A stretch of 64,000 bases of DNA from Beverwykella pulmonaria. Lineage: Eukaryota > Ascomycota > Dothideomycetes > Pleosporales > Melanommataceae. Position numbers and translations under genes: made by a program. Positions 34,822 through 46,192 of this stretch are shown in pieces; the stretch's first letter is position 1; every line of letters begins with the position of its first letter. The stretch covers positions 636,813-700,812 of the forward strand of contig BCHH01000012.1 in assembly GCA_001599595.1 (NCBI GenBank). Reading direction: 5' to 3'. The notes beneath the pieces are model-generated. The model was not told the origin of the DNA and searched no databases. It saw only the letters and a program-made list of their open reading frames with translations.

Positions 34822-37335
34822 TCACACCTGAAACGTCCCCTTGACCCTCAAATCCCTCGAACTGCTCCCCACCGAAACTATATACTCTCCCTCAGCTACA
34901 CTCCACTCCTGGCTCCCTGTATCCCAAAAACTAATATCCCTTCTCCTCAGTCCAAACCTAGCCATTCCACTTTCGCCTTTCCTTAAGCTCAGCTTATCAA
35001 AGCCTCTCAATTGGCGGATTGGCTGGTTTGCCGCGGAGGGGTACTCAAGATACAGTTGCGCAACCTCTGCGCCATCAACGGGACCTGAATTTGTGAGCGA
35101 AACAGAGATGTTGACGAGTACGTCCCAGAGGTCTTTGCGGCCTCCCACGGAGAGCACGCCGGTGGCTAGTCCGGATTGGATGGCTTTAGATTGAATGCTG
35201 ACATTACCATATATGAAAGTAGTGTATGAGAGACCGTAGCCAAACTCGTAGCGCGGAGTAACGTTCTTCGCGTCGAAGTACTTGTAATCGATATACACGC
35301 CCTCTATGAAGTCGCACTCGGACGTATAACAGAGTTCAACATTGTAGTCCGATTCGTTCTTGGCAATGGTATACACTAGCTTGCCATTCGGGTTGACGTT
35401 GCCATATAGGACATCCATGATTGAGTTGCCAGACTGTTGTCCGAGGAGAGAGCCGTATAACACGCCGGTGACATTTTCGTTCTCGATCCAGGAGTCCATT
35501 AGGCGCGGCCCGACGGTGTTGATGACAACGATGGTATTATTGCATGAGGATGCTACGGTGGTAACTAGGGTGTCTTGATCTGCGTTGGTGAGCTCGGTTC
35601 GATCCGCTCCTTCGCCCGCAAGTGCATTGAGAAACACAACACAGGTATTGGCGCTTTCGGCATAACCATCGATGGATGGCGAGATGCCAGTACCAGTCAT
35701 TAGGGCAGACAAAGCGCTGGACCCGCTATTACCGCCACTACCGCCTGTCGTTGAGTTTGAGGTCGGAGCACCACTTGGTGTACTGCCACTAGGCCCACCG
35801 GTGCTGTTTCCTACACCACCAGGAGCTCCTCCTCCTCTTCCACCACCCATACCACCGGAAGAAGTGGAAGTGTAGGTGTCGTTCAGAATCCAGTGAATCA
35901 TCGTTCCATCTTCAGCAGCGCGGAAAGTCAACGACATCTGGGGAGTAATGAGGTACTGAAGCGAGGCAGCTGCCGAACCAGTTCCAGTGCTAAGATGCCC
36001 CTGTAAGACGGGGCCCGAGCCTGTTACGCTGAAGGCTTGGTTTGGGCCTCCCATTACAGCTCCAGCGTGGGCACCAAAGATAGCCATAACTCCTGGATCT
36101 TTGAGAGGAAGGGCATTATTGGTGTTCTTCAGCAGAACCATGGAGTTCGCGCCTTGTTGCCTAATGAACTGGCTGTGCTGAGCGCGCATCTGCTTGCTGA
36201 GAACCTTCTCGCCGGCAGAGGCTTGGGAAGGCTGCCTATGGTTGTCAAGTCCGACTTTATAGTATCCGATCACGTTCCGGATTACCATGTCGTTAAGTCG
36301 TGCTTCAGTAAGAGTCCCATTCGCGAGACCAGCCAGTATGGTTGTGTTGCTCCAGATCGAGGACGAGCCGTAGTCCAGGCCTCCGTTTGCGGAGCCAAAA
36401 GCCGTAGATTGTCCATTGACATCAGGGTAGACCATACCAGGAAAAGCGAGTTCGGTCTTGAGAACCTTCTGAAGAAGATCGCTGTTCTCACATGAAAGGG
36501 TGCCGTTTACCTTATTCATGGCACACATGACGGCTCCGGCTCCCGCCTTGATTCCGTCATAGAAAGGCCAGAGGTACGCCTCATGAAGAGTCTTGTCATC
36601 GGTATTTGAAGAGTAAGGCGCACCGCTTGCGCCGGAAGATCCCATGCCCGCACTACGATTGGTCTCCTGTTCATTCAGAAGGAAATGCTAGAAGATTTAG
36701 TCGATTTCCCAGCGTATTGTTAGAACAGATGTATCATACCCGTGCAGCAATAACGACACCTGCATCTTGGAACCCCGAGGTACCTTGTCCAAGAACAATT
36801 CCACTGAGGTAGGAGTCCGCTCCTAGAGACTCCACCAAACGACCACCCCAAGCTGTCCGCCCTAGAGGCGATGTGACCGGACCACTGATGACGTTGAAGC
36901 CGTTGAGATAAAACTCCTGGCCCGTTGCTTTGCATTGCTGATAGATGGCATCCTTGTCCCACGTCATGGCCATGGCAGAGGCGTCTGGGAAACCGGAAAC
37001 ATAGTTGTACTGCTGTACGCCCTCTGTGCCATCTTTGAAAGCGAGAGCAGTGTAGTTAGCCGAGGCGACGCTTCCACCAGTGATTAAAGTGATCTTTTCT
37101 TCGTTTGTAAGAGTCAAGACAAAGGATTTAGCTTTGCTATATGCTTGTGCATATATACCCAAGTCGGGGACTAGCAGATTAGAATGGCTCCGCCTTGTGT
37201 CTAAGGATCATACTACTCACCATTGGAGAGTAAGCCAATCTCGGCCGTAGAATTATCTCGTCCAGTTAGCGCATGAGGAATCCCATATACGAGTGACGCG
37301 AAAGCGAGCGACACGGTCAATGAGAAAGGAAGCAT
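34822..37335 (-). CDS. Secreted GH3 beta-glucosidase-like glycosidase
   Basis: Family 3 retaining glycoside hydrolase. Exons 37335-37221, 37170-36740 and 36687-34822 join to 803 residues, with a signal peptide at the start (MLPFSLTVSLAFASLVYG). Family marks are GPVTSPLGRTAWGGRLVES, HFLLNEQETNR, FPGMVYPDVNGQ with the likely nucleophile Asp in YPD followed by NGGLDYG, and a C-terminal fibronectin-III-like domain. Two oddities are seen. The usual Lys-His pair before the NEQE motif reads Arg-His (the codon CGG is the last of exon 2). There is also a Gly/Ser/Thr/Pro-rich insert of about 60 residues (coding 35690-35880) within the middle domain. The gene converges on the diterpene cyclase. A role in trimming a glycosylated diterpenoid is possible, but biomass degradation is the more usual job. 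Confidence 0.88.
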
Positions 37336-38521
37336 AGCGAGCGAGCTAGGAAAATTCCAAGGAGGGAATGACTGTCGTCAGAAGTGGCTCTCTCAGTGAC
37401 TGCCTTCCAGGTTATATAGAATGGTAGTCCAGAGCGTGTGGGCTTCGCCATGGTCACAATGTTGGTCGCACCGCGCGTCTGATTCTCTAGATGGATCTAA
37501 GCTTCGGCGAAGTTTTTCGATTCCTATTTATGAAGGGTCGATGTATACGTACCTCGTGCAGTATCATTGGACAGTGACAGGGGACGAACGGGTATATTTC
37601 GGATGCTGGAAGGCGAAGCTTTTGTTAAGCATTCGGTTGACCTCCTAGTGCGCCGTTGCGGCTATATCACGGCGCGTGGGCGCATGGATACCCTCGGACA
37701 GACAAGGAAGACGTCGTAATTAATGAGTGGACCTCTCAGAAACATTGTTTGGGGTGGCGCAGATCTCTTCAGATGAAAGGAATACGCATGACGCGGCCGT
37801 CTGGTGTTCACCAATTGCCATCTCCGAGCTATCATCACCATTCCTGCTAGAGCGCAAAGGGGGCAACTTATTCCATTTTAGCTTTACTCTATCTACCGAG
37901 GACAGTGACTTTAGATGCCGAAGTGTTTGCAAAAAGGTGACGGTGCTTCTCCAAGACCGAGATGAGGTGGGGTTCCTTTTACAAGGCAGAACCGTGGTGG
38001 AGATGAGGATTGTTAGATATCTAGTAGTATGCTTGTAAAGACGCAATATTAAGGGAGGCAGGCAACTAAATTGAGTCTGGAGTATGTGTTCAAATGGTGG
38101 TGGTGGTGGTTGAGGTTGTCGTCGAGCCATCGAAAGTGTGGCTTCTTCGTGTCGGCCCGAAAATGGTGGCGCGTTCCGATTCGACGCGTTTCATCGTCCC
38201 GCGATACGATCTCGAACGGAAACGCGAAACGCTTAGTGCTCAGTACTCAGCGCTCATCGCCATCACTATCGCCATCACTATCGCCATCACTATCGCCATC
38301 GCTATCGCCATCGTCATCATCATATCGATTTCGATGCTTCACTTGGTCGCCGTTTATCGCAGCGCTCAGTATTGCCAAGCCAGATCGTCCCGCAAACCTC
38401 CCTGAGACGTGTTACCGCCACGAATCCGCGAAATCGCTCCGTCCTAACTGTTTTGCTGGCTCAGCGGCGACAACAACAATTTCAATACACTCCGCAGTAT
38501 CCATCACTACAACAGACCACG
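37336..38521. other. Divergent promoter interval between GH3 and Mpv17 genes
   Basis: No gene is supported. The two neighbours are transcribed away from each other, so both promoters lie here. A tandem repeat is at 38264-38320. A GGT/TTG-rich stretch is at 38094-38115. Confidence 0.45.
38264..38320. repeat. 12-bp tandem repeat in the Mpv17-gene promoter
   Basis: The unit ACTATCGCCATC, with small changes, is repeated four to five times, ending in a GTCATCATCAT tail. It lies about 200 bp upstream of the Mpv17-family start codon, so copy-number change could affect expression. Confidence 0.75.
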
Positions 38522-39199
38522 ATGAAGCTCCCCCCGATTGTATCCACATGCCTCCTGGCACTCGGAATTGACTGCTGCTCCAATATCATCGCCCAGCGGC
38601 TCCGCGCGTGGAGAGCCGACGTCCCCTTCGTCTTCGATCGCGTCCTCTTCTTCCAGTTTGCCATTCTCGTCGCCCTCACTGCTCCGGTGAACTTCCATTG
38701 GCAGAATTGGCTGGAGAAGACATTTCCTGGATGGAAGGTCGTGAAGCAGAAGGGGGATACCACATCAATGGATGTTGAGGAGAAGGCTATCTTTCTACGG
38801 GAGGATGGAGAGAACAAGAAGCAGGATGATGAGGAAGTCAAGGTTAGAGACTGGTGGAACATCTTTCGAAAGTGGTTTACAGATTGTATAACTATGGGGG
38901 CTCTGTTAAACACGACCATGTTCCTCGTGTTTATGGGTATTATGAAGGGCAAAACAGCGTCTCAGATCGCTACCGACATGAGAAACGTAAGTTCTATTAT
39001 TTTGCAGTGGTATGTGGATCAAGGCTAATAATTGGGGTAATAGGAAATGTTCCCCATCATCTTTAATTCGTACAAGGTGTGGCCCATCGCCAACTTCTTC
39101 TCCACAACCTACTGTCCAGTCGAACGCCGCATCATCTTCCTCAGCTGCTGCGGCCTGATCTGGAATATCTACCTCACCTTGGTTGCTGCTCGACTATAG
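38522..39199 (+). CDS. Mpv17/PMP22-family membrane protein
   Basis: Small multi-span protein of the inner mitochondrial or peroxisomal membrane, thought to form channels. Exons 38522-38986 and 39044-39199 give 206 residues. The family signature lies at the C-terminus: VWPIANFFSTTYCPVERR, then LIWNIYLTLVA. Earlier parts show DCCSNIIAQRL and a helix with FFQFAILVALTAPVNFHW. A charged insert (about residues 75-115, rich in Lys, Glu and Asp) is longer than in animal Mpv17. The frame extends upstream without an ATG, so 38522 is the first usable start. Its stop codon overlaps that of the convergent neighbour. Confidence 0.85.
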
Positions 39200-40027
39200 A
39201 TCCTTCTTCCACGCCTCCACGATCGCGCCCCAATACATTTCCGCGTCCTCGAGGAGATGTCCCACATGCGGACTCTTCTCAAATCTATACTTCTGCACAG
39301 GCCAGCCTTTTGCTGCTGCCTGATCTGCATGCGACTCAACCTCCTCCCAATCCACCATCGTGTCCGCCTTACTATACAGATACACCCTCGGCGTTGTTGA
39401 ATCAAAAATATTCGTGTTGTTGAGCTGCCGACACATGACCACCATCAAGTTCTCCCTCCTAGTCAACGTGTCAAACAGGAACATGAACGCAAGAGCGAAG
39501 TGCACAATTCCGGACCCAAACAAACGCCAAAACAAAGATCGTGGCAATGAATGACTGATTGCAGCATGGCTCTTCCTCCAAGCTCCTTGCCCAGGCCCAC
39601 TGTCCAAAATCTGTGCGCGCATCGGTAACAACTCGCCATACGCCTCCACCCACCCCTTCGCAAATTGAACCACCTGGTTTCCGCCTCCATTGCTTGAACT
39701 ATGCACCAGCACTTCGCCACCACTCTTTACATGCTCGTGAACTACCTCACGTGCTGGGCCGTGCTGTTTTCGATAGGTAGTTTCACGGCGGAAGGTGTCA
39801 AGCGTGAAGCAACGAACCAATACGATGCGTGCGCTAGGAAAGAGACGCCGGTATCCGACAGTGTACTTCGCGATGTGCTTTGCAGCGGCTGCGTTCCATG
39901 AAAAGAAGAGGATGAGCGGCGATTCTGGTGTGTATGATTCTGGCGTGTAGAGATAAGTGTTATAGCCGATTTTCTGGAATTCGGAGAGCGGTTCAATGAC
40001 TGTCAGTGGGGATATTGCAGCTGTCAT
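39194..40027 (-). CDS. DUF829/TMEM53 (PaxU-type) alpha/beta-hydrolase
   Basis: A single exon of 277 residues. The family is DUF829, to which animal TMEM53 and the paxilline-cluster protein PaxU belong; the enzymatic role is unsettled. Seen features are PLILFFSWNAAAAKHIAKY near the start, a nucleophile-elbow-like VHSSSNGGG at 108-116 (Ser110-112), YLYSKADTMVDWEEVESH with a likely catalytic Asp, and PHVGHLLEDAEMYW with a likely catalytic His. The start at 40027 is the first ATG; upstream the frame stays open to about 40129 but only with a TTG. The PaxU link makes a tie to the diterpene cyclase 5 kb away tempting, but members of this family are common outside clusters. Confidence 0.85.
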   Translation of the reverse strand: MTAAISPLTVIEPLSEFQKIGYNTYLYTPESYTPESPLILFFSWNAAAAKHIAKYTVGYRRLFPSARIVLVRCFTLDTFRRETTYRKQHGPAREVVHEHVKSGGEVLVHSSSNGGGNQVVQFAKGWVEAYGELLPMRAQILDSGPGQGAWRKSHAAISHSLPRSLFWRLFGSGIVHFALAFMFLFDTLTRRENLMVVMCRQLNNTNIFDSTTPRVYLYSKADTMVDWEEVESHADQAAAKGWPVQKYRFEKSPHVGHLLEDAEMYWGAIVEAWKKDL

Positions 40028-40521
40028 GGTCGATGCCGATACCGATGCCAATGTCAATGTTAAGTTTTGAAAGTTGGTCCCGGGTTCTCGCCGATGTCGG
40101 AAGATGCCAATCCTAAGAAAGTTACGCAAGGGTACCTGAGCTTCTTATGACCTTTTGTTGATGTGGGTAGACTTGCCTGGATACTTAAATGGATATTGTA
40201 CGGGAAACTGCTCCCATACGTTCCATCTGTACTAAAAAACAGCACCAATAATTTGCGCTTGGCGCACTGCTTGGCCGAGGTTCAACATACAACGCTGATT
40301 GGCTAACCGCCATTCGATATGCGGTTCCATTTTGGGTATAGGCATGGTTTCCTTAATTATGTTACGAAGTCCTGAGCTACTTCTCCTTTTTGTCCTCTGT
40401 TGGATTTTCATAGCTGCCTGAGGACTAACATAATGTAGCAAGCACCCCGTCACTTCGAACTCAAAGTTCTTGACTACATTCTCCCTTGCGATATACCCAC
40501 CAACTCCCCTCATCCCCTACT
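40028..40521. other. Interval upstream of the DUF829 gene
   Basis: It should contain the DUF829 promoter and the terminator of the ISG12-like gene. No other feature is recognised. Confidence 0.4.
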
Positions 40522-40922
40522 CTACCCCCTCTGTCCCAAGATATATCCCACTGCACTGCTCACCACAGCCCCCGCTTGCGCCGCTCCAGCAGCAATACTA
40601 GCCCCATATCCTCCCATCGCTGCGCTCTGGAAAGTCGCGTAGATTCCGCTAGCTGGAACGAAACCGAAGTAGCTCATTACAGAAGTAGCCGCCGTGCCTA
40701 ATTCCACAGTCAGACCATCTACGCTTCTATTGGCGAAGTGGTTAGGGACGTACCAGCCGCAGGGCCGGCAGAAGTGAAGCCTAGAGAGGATAAAATTGGC
40801 ACCGTAACAGCGGCGGGCGTGAACAGCACAACGCCGTTGACGATGTGCAAGGCCGTCTGGTATGGGTGGGCGGCTATCCAGTCTTTAACGAGGATGGGGA
40901 GGTCCGCATAAGGGATGCTCAT
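40522..40922 (-). CDS. ISG12/IFI6-IFI27-like small membrane protein
   Basis: Exons 40922-40754 and 40697-40522 give 114 residues. The Gly/Ala-rich double helix of the family is clear: GFTSAGPAAG, then GTAATSVMSYFG, FQSAAMGGYGASIAAG and AQAGAVVSSAVGY. In animals the family is interferon-induced and mitochondrial; fungal members have no settled role. The intron begins GTACGT and ends TTAG. Without splicing, the first exon would run into 18 unrelated residues. Confidence 0.85.
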
Positions 40923-42625
40923 TTTGACGGTTTCTGCGCTATTGGAATTCGCTGTGGGGGATTTGGGGTTGGATATGGGAACTGAAGACTACCTGTGTGT
41001 ATTTTGTTTTCAGCCTGCTAGTTTAGTGTGTTTGCTGCGTCACGGAACTGTGGCACTGACTGGGTGGCTGAGCACATAAGTCTTGGCTCTTGTGCCATTA
41101 ATTGGCCATCCCTTCCTGATCCAGATTCACAGGGTCACTGAGGACACTGTCTATCTCAGGGTCAAGGCTATATCCAGGCTCATAATCAGAAAATGCAAGA
41201 ACTTCAAGGTTCTGCGGATAGATATGGGACCATCGACTCGACGCCACACTACGCCACCTTTGAGAGAAGGCATACTCAATACGTATTGTCGCTTTCCCTG
41301 AACAACACTCCCATACCCTAAACAATTACTGCCGGACACCTCAACCAAAGAGTTGAAGCCTCACAATGATAGGGCGATACGGTTCCAAAGTGAAAATCTG
41401 GGAAGGCCTGCGACAGAACGGGAGTCTTCGAATTCGTTGAAAGAGAATTTGTAGGTTAAGATTAGAGAATGAGACGAGCGGCCAAGAGAAGAATTCAGAA
41501 CTCTACCCGAACAATGGAGACAGAACTCTCACCATCGGAGAGTAGCACCAGGAAAGAAGAAAAAGGGAAAAAGGAAAACATCAGAGACAAGGAGCTGAAG
41601 CTCGCAAGCAAATCCATCGCTGTCCACGCTCTCTATACCGATTACTTCGTTGAGCGCAGGACTCTGTCTTCACAAGAACGACTTCGATAACTTGTCAAGG
41701 AGTCTATACGGACAACACCCTCCGGCATCGGCATCCTTCTCCTACAATCTAAAGAATGCCTTCATTGTGGTACATTTCAAATTCGAAGAAACGAAAAGAA
41801 ATTCATATTGTTCTTAATCCAGAACTTGAAGATCCTGTTAGATGCAAAATGAAAAATGGAGATTAAAAGCGAAACGAAAGCTGTTTATAAATGAGATGAG
41901 TAGTTTGATGTGGTTATTGAAGGAGCTAGGAGTACCATGAGATGACTGCAGAAGAGGATCGTTACTATTACGAAACAGGATTTTTTCAATTTCAGGAAGT
42001 AGATGAGGAGACATACGGATATAATGGTGGGACAGTTGATGGAATTTTGATTGGTTTAGTAAGGCGTTCGGTGGTTCATCTTGAGAAGCGCCGACTGCTC
42101 GTCTTTTTGTTAATACACTCCCAGGTGTGCAGAAACCGACTGTCAAGAAAACGAACACAGAATAAGTGATTTTTTCCAACTGTCAATTCAATAACTGAGC
42201 TATAAACGAGACAATCAATGTGCATGAGAAAAAAAAGGTTCAAGGGGTATTAAGCCAGACCGTAGGTGGATTATGATTTTTCAAAGACATAATGTTACGC
42301 AGCTCGTGGCTGTAGGAAAGAAGCTAGCTCCAGAGACGATCTCATATTTGGACCCGAATGAGTACAGAATGCAAGTGAGGCGGGGTTCGTTAGTGCTAAT
42401 ATACTCAAGATATGTCATGGATAATGCCACATTAGCCGAGTGAGATCGAAGGACAAGACTTATTCGGCTCTTGCGATCACCTCATGTGAACTATATCCAT
42501 CTTGGCCATCGATTTATCTATATTTCAATCTAGTTGGTGATTGGTTGGTGCAACATCAAGGAGCGTACGGTGGAGATTCAAATACCACTTGGTCTGCCTA
42601 TGGTTTGAGGTCATTAATCCTCAAA
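40923..42625. other. 1.7-kb interval without a supportable gene
   Basis: The left edge holds the promoter of the ISG12-like gene and the right edge that of the AA8 protein. The open frames at 41098-41325 (minus) and 41469-41690 (plus) are short and unmatched. Nothing else is seen. Confidence 0.4.
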
Positions 42626-43411
42626 ATGCGGTCCATCAAGTTCTTTGCAAGTGTCATTGCCCTCGTTGCATCCGGTCCGTACTTTAAGGATACCTCCAAT
42701 ACCAGTAATTCTTAGAATCCGACTAACAGCCCCTTCAGCATCCGGCCAGTCACAAACAAGCAAATACTATGACCCCACTACCGGTATATCCTACTCCTCA
42801 ATCACACATACAAACGGCGTAACCTACCGTGTCGCTCTTCCCTACAACTCCTCCATTTCCGATGCGATCCTACAAATCATTTCGCCGAAGTCGTTCGCCT
42901 GGTGTGGGATGGCGTGGGGCGGCCATATGACGCAGAACCCGCTGTCGGTCGCCTGGGATACGAAGGCGACAACGGGGCAGAAGGCGGTTATTAGTGGGAG
43001 GATGGCATTGTGAGTAGCTTCTCCCGCAAGCGCGTTATCATTACAACAGAATAACGGAGGAACTTACTGTTGGAAAGCGGATACTACGCCACCCCCCAAC
43101 CCTACGACGGCGTTTCTCACACTTATCTTAAAGGTACTGACTCGAACTCCACACACTGGCAAGTCACAGCGCGATGCCAGGGGTGTACCCGGTGGAGCAG
43201 CTCCGATGGTGATTTCAATCTCGCGAACCAAACTGATGCTGTGTTTGCGTATGCTTGTTCGAGTGTGCCGCCAGAAGTTCCGACAAGCAATCAGAGCTAC
43301 TTCAATATTCATGAGCAGTTCGGCTTTTGGAATCATGATATCGAAAGTGCCAAAAATACGAGTTTTGGGGATTGGGTTAGGGAGAATGGGTATATGGGTC
43401 GTATGGAATGA
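42626..43411 (+). CDS. Secreted cytochrome b domain protein, CDH-cytochrome (AA8) type
   Basis: Predicted haem b electron carrier outside the cell. Exons 42626-42674, 42739-43009 and 43078-43411 give 217 residues. It has a signal peptide (MRSIKFFASVIALVASA), then YYDPTTGISYSS typical of this domain. WGGHMTQNPLSVAW places Met80 as the likely first haem ligand. THWQVTARCQGCTRW carries the conserved Cys pair and a His that may be the second ligand. There is no flavin dehydrogenase, CBM1 or membrane helix, so it is a stand-alone AA8 protein of the kind that may pass electrons to lytic polysaccharide monooxygenases. The acceptor of intron 2 (43077) is chosen for frame and family fit. Confidence 0.82.
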
Positions 43412-43790
43412 ATTACCGACGAGAGACATGGAAAGAACGAAGGGCAGACAGTACGATCAACAATGAGTAATCGATGCTCGAGATAGCTTTGTAGCATTAC
43501 TAATGGCAAAGTTTTATTTCGAGACACTAAGAAGTGAGGGTTCAAGATGATTGGTCGATCGCGCCCTCAGTACTTGTTGCCGATCTCAGTCACTCTTCTT
43601 AGCGGCACGAATCCCTTTTCCGATTTGCTAGTATCAGAGCATGCTTCAACTTTGACATGACGACACTGGGAAAATAAAAGCATTCGCTGATAAAAGGGTC
43701 ACGCCGCTCGCGTACAAGCTTTCAAAACAATATCGACTCGCAACCCGAAGTACCACCTGCAAGAACGGTCCCTCAATATATCTCGGTTTT
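43412..43790. promoter_or_regulatory. Promoter interval of the MFS transporter
   Basis: A short tandem interval between two plus-strand genes. It should hold the AA8 terminator and the MFS promoter. I see no clear specific site. Confidence 0.35.
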
Positions 43791-45230
43791 ATGTCTACTA
43801 CAATATTCGAAAGCCCGGGTCAGATTCCCTTGCAAGCCATTCAGTCAAGTCTTTCCATGCCAATGCAATTGGAAGCTGGAGAAACTCGAGAAGAATTTCC
43901 CGCGTATCCAGAATGCGGTACACAAGCATGGCTTGTCGTATTCGGAGCTTGGTGTGCAATGGTTCCTCCTATAGGTTTGGTCAACTCAATGGGGGTTCTC
44001 CATGCTTGGATTGGCCAGCATCAGTTGGAAAGCTATCCAGAATCGGCCGTGGGATGGATATTCAGCATTCATGCTTTCTTCCTCTATATTGGGAGTTCGC
44101 AACTAGGCAAGTCATTTTGCGTTGATTCCAACCCTCGCTGATTTCTTCTATATTAACCGAATGCCCGAGCAGGCTCAATATTTGACAAGTATGGGGTTAA
44201 GCCACTTGTCGTTACTGGCTCCATTGGTTACTTGGTCTCGATACTATCATTGAGCTTTTGCAAAGGTGCGCCATATTTTCCATATATATAATGGTTAATG
44301 CTAACCCTAATGCCAGAATACTACCAGTTCCTCCTTTCATTCGGCGTGTTAGGAGGTATATCAGCGTGCTGTCTCTTTACGCCGAGCGTCTGTGCCGTTG
44401 GACACTGGTTCGACAAGCGTCGAGCATTTGCAACAGGCATTGCATACACCTCAGGTAGTCTTGGTGGTATTGCTTTCCCTTTCATCATGCTTTACCTTTC
44501 TCCGCGCATAGGATACGCATGGACGATAAGGGTCATCGGCTTCATGAGTGCCGCTATGTTCCTAGCAGCATGCTTTCTCCTGAAAACAAGAGTAGCCCCA
44601 GACAAGGCCATCGGCCTAGCAATTGACCTAAAGGCTCTATGCGATCCCCCATTTGCTGCAACAACGCTGGCCGTCTTTCTCGTCGAATTCTCCATTTTCA
44701 TTCCGTTGACCTATCTTTCCTCATTTGCAATCCACGTTGGGGTTCCACCACATGATGCTTACCGGCTTATCGCATATCTAAATATTGGATCCGTCCCGGG
44801 CCGAGTCCTACCTGGCTACGTCGCAGATCGCTTGGGTAGATTTAACGTCATGATAATCACGACCCTGGGTTGCAGTACTTCAATATTCGGTCTGTGGCTA
44901 TTTTGTGGTACAAAAGAAGCTTTAATCATTGCTTTCGCGATTCTCTTCGGCTTTTGGAGTGGAGCATCAATCAGTCTGACCCCTGTGTGTGTTGCTCAGG
45001 TGTGTAGGATTGAGGATTATGGAAAGAGAAATGGGACCGCATACTCTTTGTCGAGCTTTGCTGCGCTTATTGGGGTTCCTATTGCAGGGGCGTTGGTAGA
45101 TGCTAGAGGTGGCGACTATACTGGCCTTATCCTATTCGGGGGCGGGCTGTATGCTGCAACTATGCTAGCATTCATCTTGGCAAGATTAGTTTCTCAAAAA
45201 AAGCCGTTGGAAATAGGCGTCAGGGCTTGA
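43791..45230 (+). CDS. MFS transporter, monocarboxylate-permease (MCT) type
   Basis: Plasma-membrane transporter of the major facilitator superfamily; the substrate is unknown. Exons 43791-44106, 44173-44265 and 44317-45230 give 440 residues. The acidic N-terminus is followed by twelve predicted helices. Fungal MCT marks are QAWLVVFGAW in TM1, NSMGVLHAWI, the SIFDKYG loop after TM2, HWFDKRRAFATGIA, and VADRLGRFNVM between TM8 and TM9. The first intron (44107-44172) starts GCAAGT rather than GT; the exons join perfectly in frame with that donor, so a GC-AG intron is the best reading. A point change in the donor is the alternative. Confidence 0.87.
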
Positions 45231-45433
45231 ACGACTGTTAGGTGGTGAAGCCAATTATGGTACAAAACAAGAAGATGAGTTATTTGTTCCATCGATACCG
45301 TCTGATGTGTCGTGGATATAGAGTACTGGCGGCTACACGAAAAAATGACTCTCAAATGTCATTAACCTCATTGTACCTCAAACTCTTCAAATTGTATTTA
45401 TCATCAAATGTCTTTCCCACTCGACGGCTGCAT

Positions 45434-46192
45434 TAACTGCAAAAAGCCCTCAGCCATCGTGTATGGCGCGGGATCAAACCGCAGCTTCCCGTCATGTACA
45501 GAATTCTTAGGAGCTGGCTTTCGGGGAGGAGTATCCGCAATTTTAAGAATTTCTCACTTTCGCCAACTTCAAACAATTTATAATGCCTCTTCCCATTGAA
45601 CACTTCCGACAGCGGATACAGTTGCAACCAATTCCGGATTCCTTTCCTCTCTGTAGAAGTGGGCAATCCAACCTGGGACGACCCGGGGTCAATGAGATAC
45701 TCCTTCTATCTCTTCGCCCACTCTTTTGTTGCCACAGCCTTTCGGGATTCATAGCTTGTGGGGATATTCTGTGGGAGATGGACTGGGCCGACGTTAAAAG
45801 AAGCGCCTGTAACTTCAGTTAGCACTACTCGATTTCCCTGAATCCAAAAAGGGGAATGTGGATTAAAATTCTTGCTCGTCTTCTGCAAAGCACTCTGCAC
45901 CGTCAATTCCAGCAACTGAAAACGAATTGATCGGCAAAATTGGAGAGTACACGCCCAATGGCATGTACAGATCCATTAACGCCGTCTTGGCTAGGAAACT
46001 TGCCATATGAGTTTCCGAGAAGCTATCATTTATGAACAGGCCTTCTGGATCCATATAGTATGGGCTCCGAGTGTCAAAGTTGTCTAATAAAATACCCAAT
46101 CTTGGATCCAGAGTAAAGTGCGAATATAACCTCGTCCATTCTGTTTCTGCAGTATTCGTGCTATCCGCATCATAATACCCAACCACAAACAT
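45434..46192 (-). pseudogene. Unknown gene with frameshift and in-frame stop
   Basis: I do not recognise the family. From ATG 46192 the frame runs 110 residues and includes WTRLYSHFTLDPRLGILLD. Near 45900 a protein-like text continues in another frame (NFNPHSPFWIQGNRVVLTEV), passes an in-frame TAG at about 45706, and goes on (TERKGIRNWLQLYPLSEVF) to about 45434. Codon composition and amino-acid texture look coding on both sides of each break. No intron joins them with the sites I can see, so I call a decayed gene. An intact gene with unusual introns cannot be ruled out. Confidence 0.45.

Noticed and set aside
38264..38320. Regular repeats considered as a CRISPR-like array
   Set aside because: Simple head-to-tail 12-bp repeats without unique spacers, in a eukaryotic genome.
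41098..41690. Two short frames in the 40.9-42.6 kb interval
   Set aside because: Too short, no conserved motif and no splice partners.
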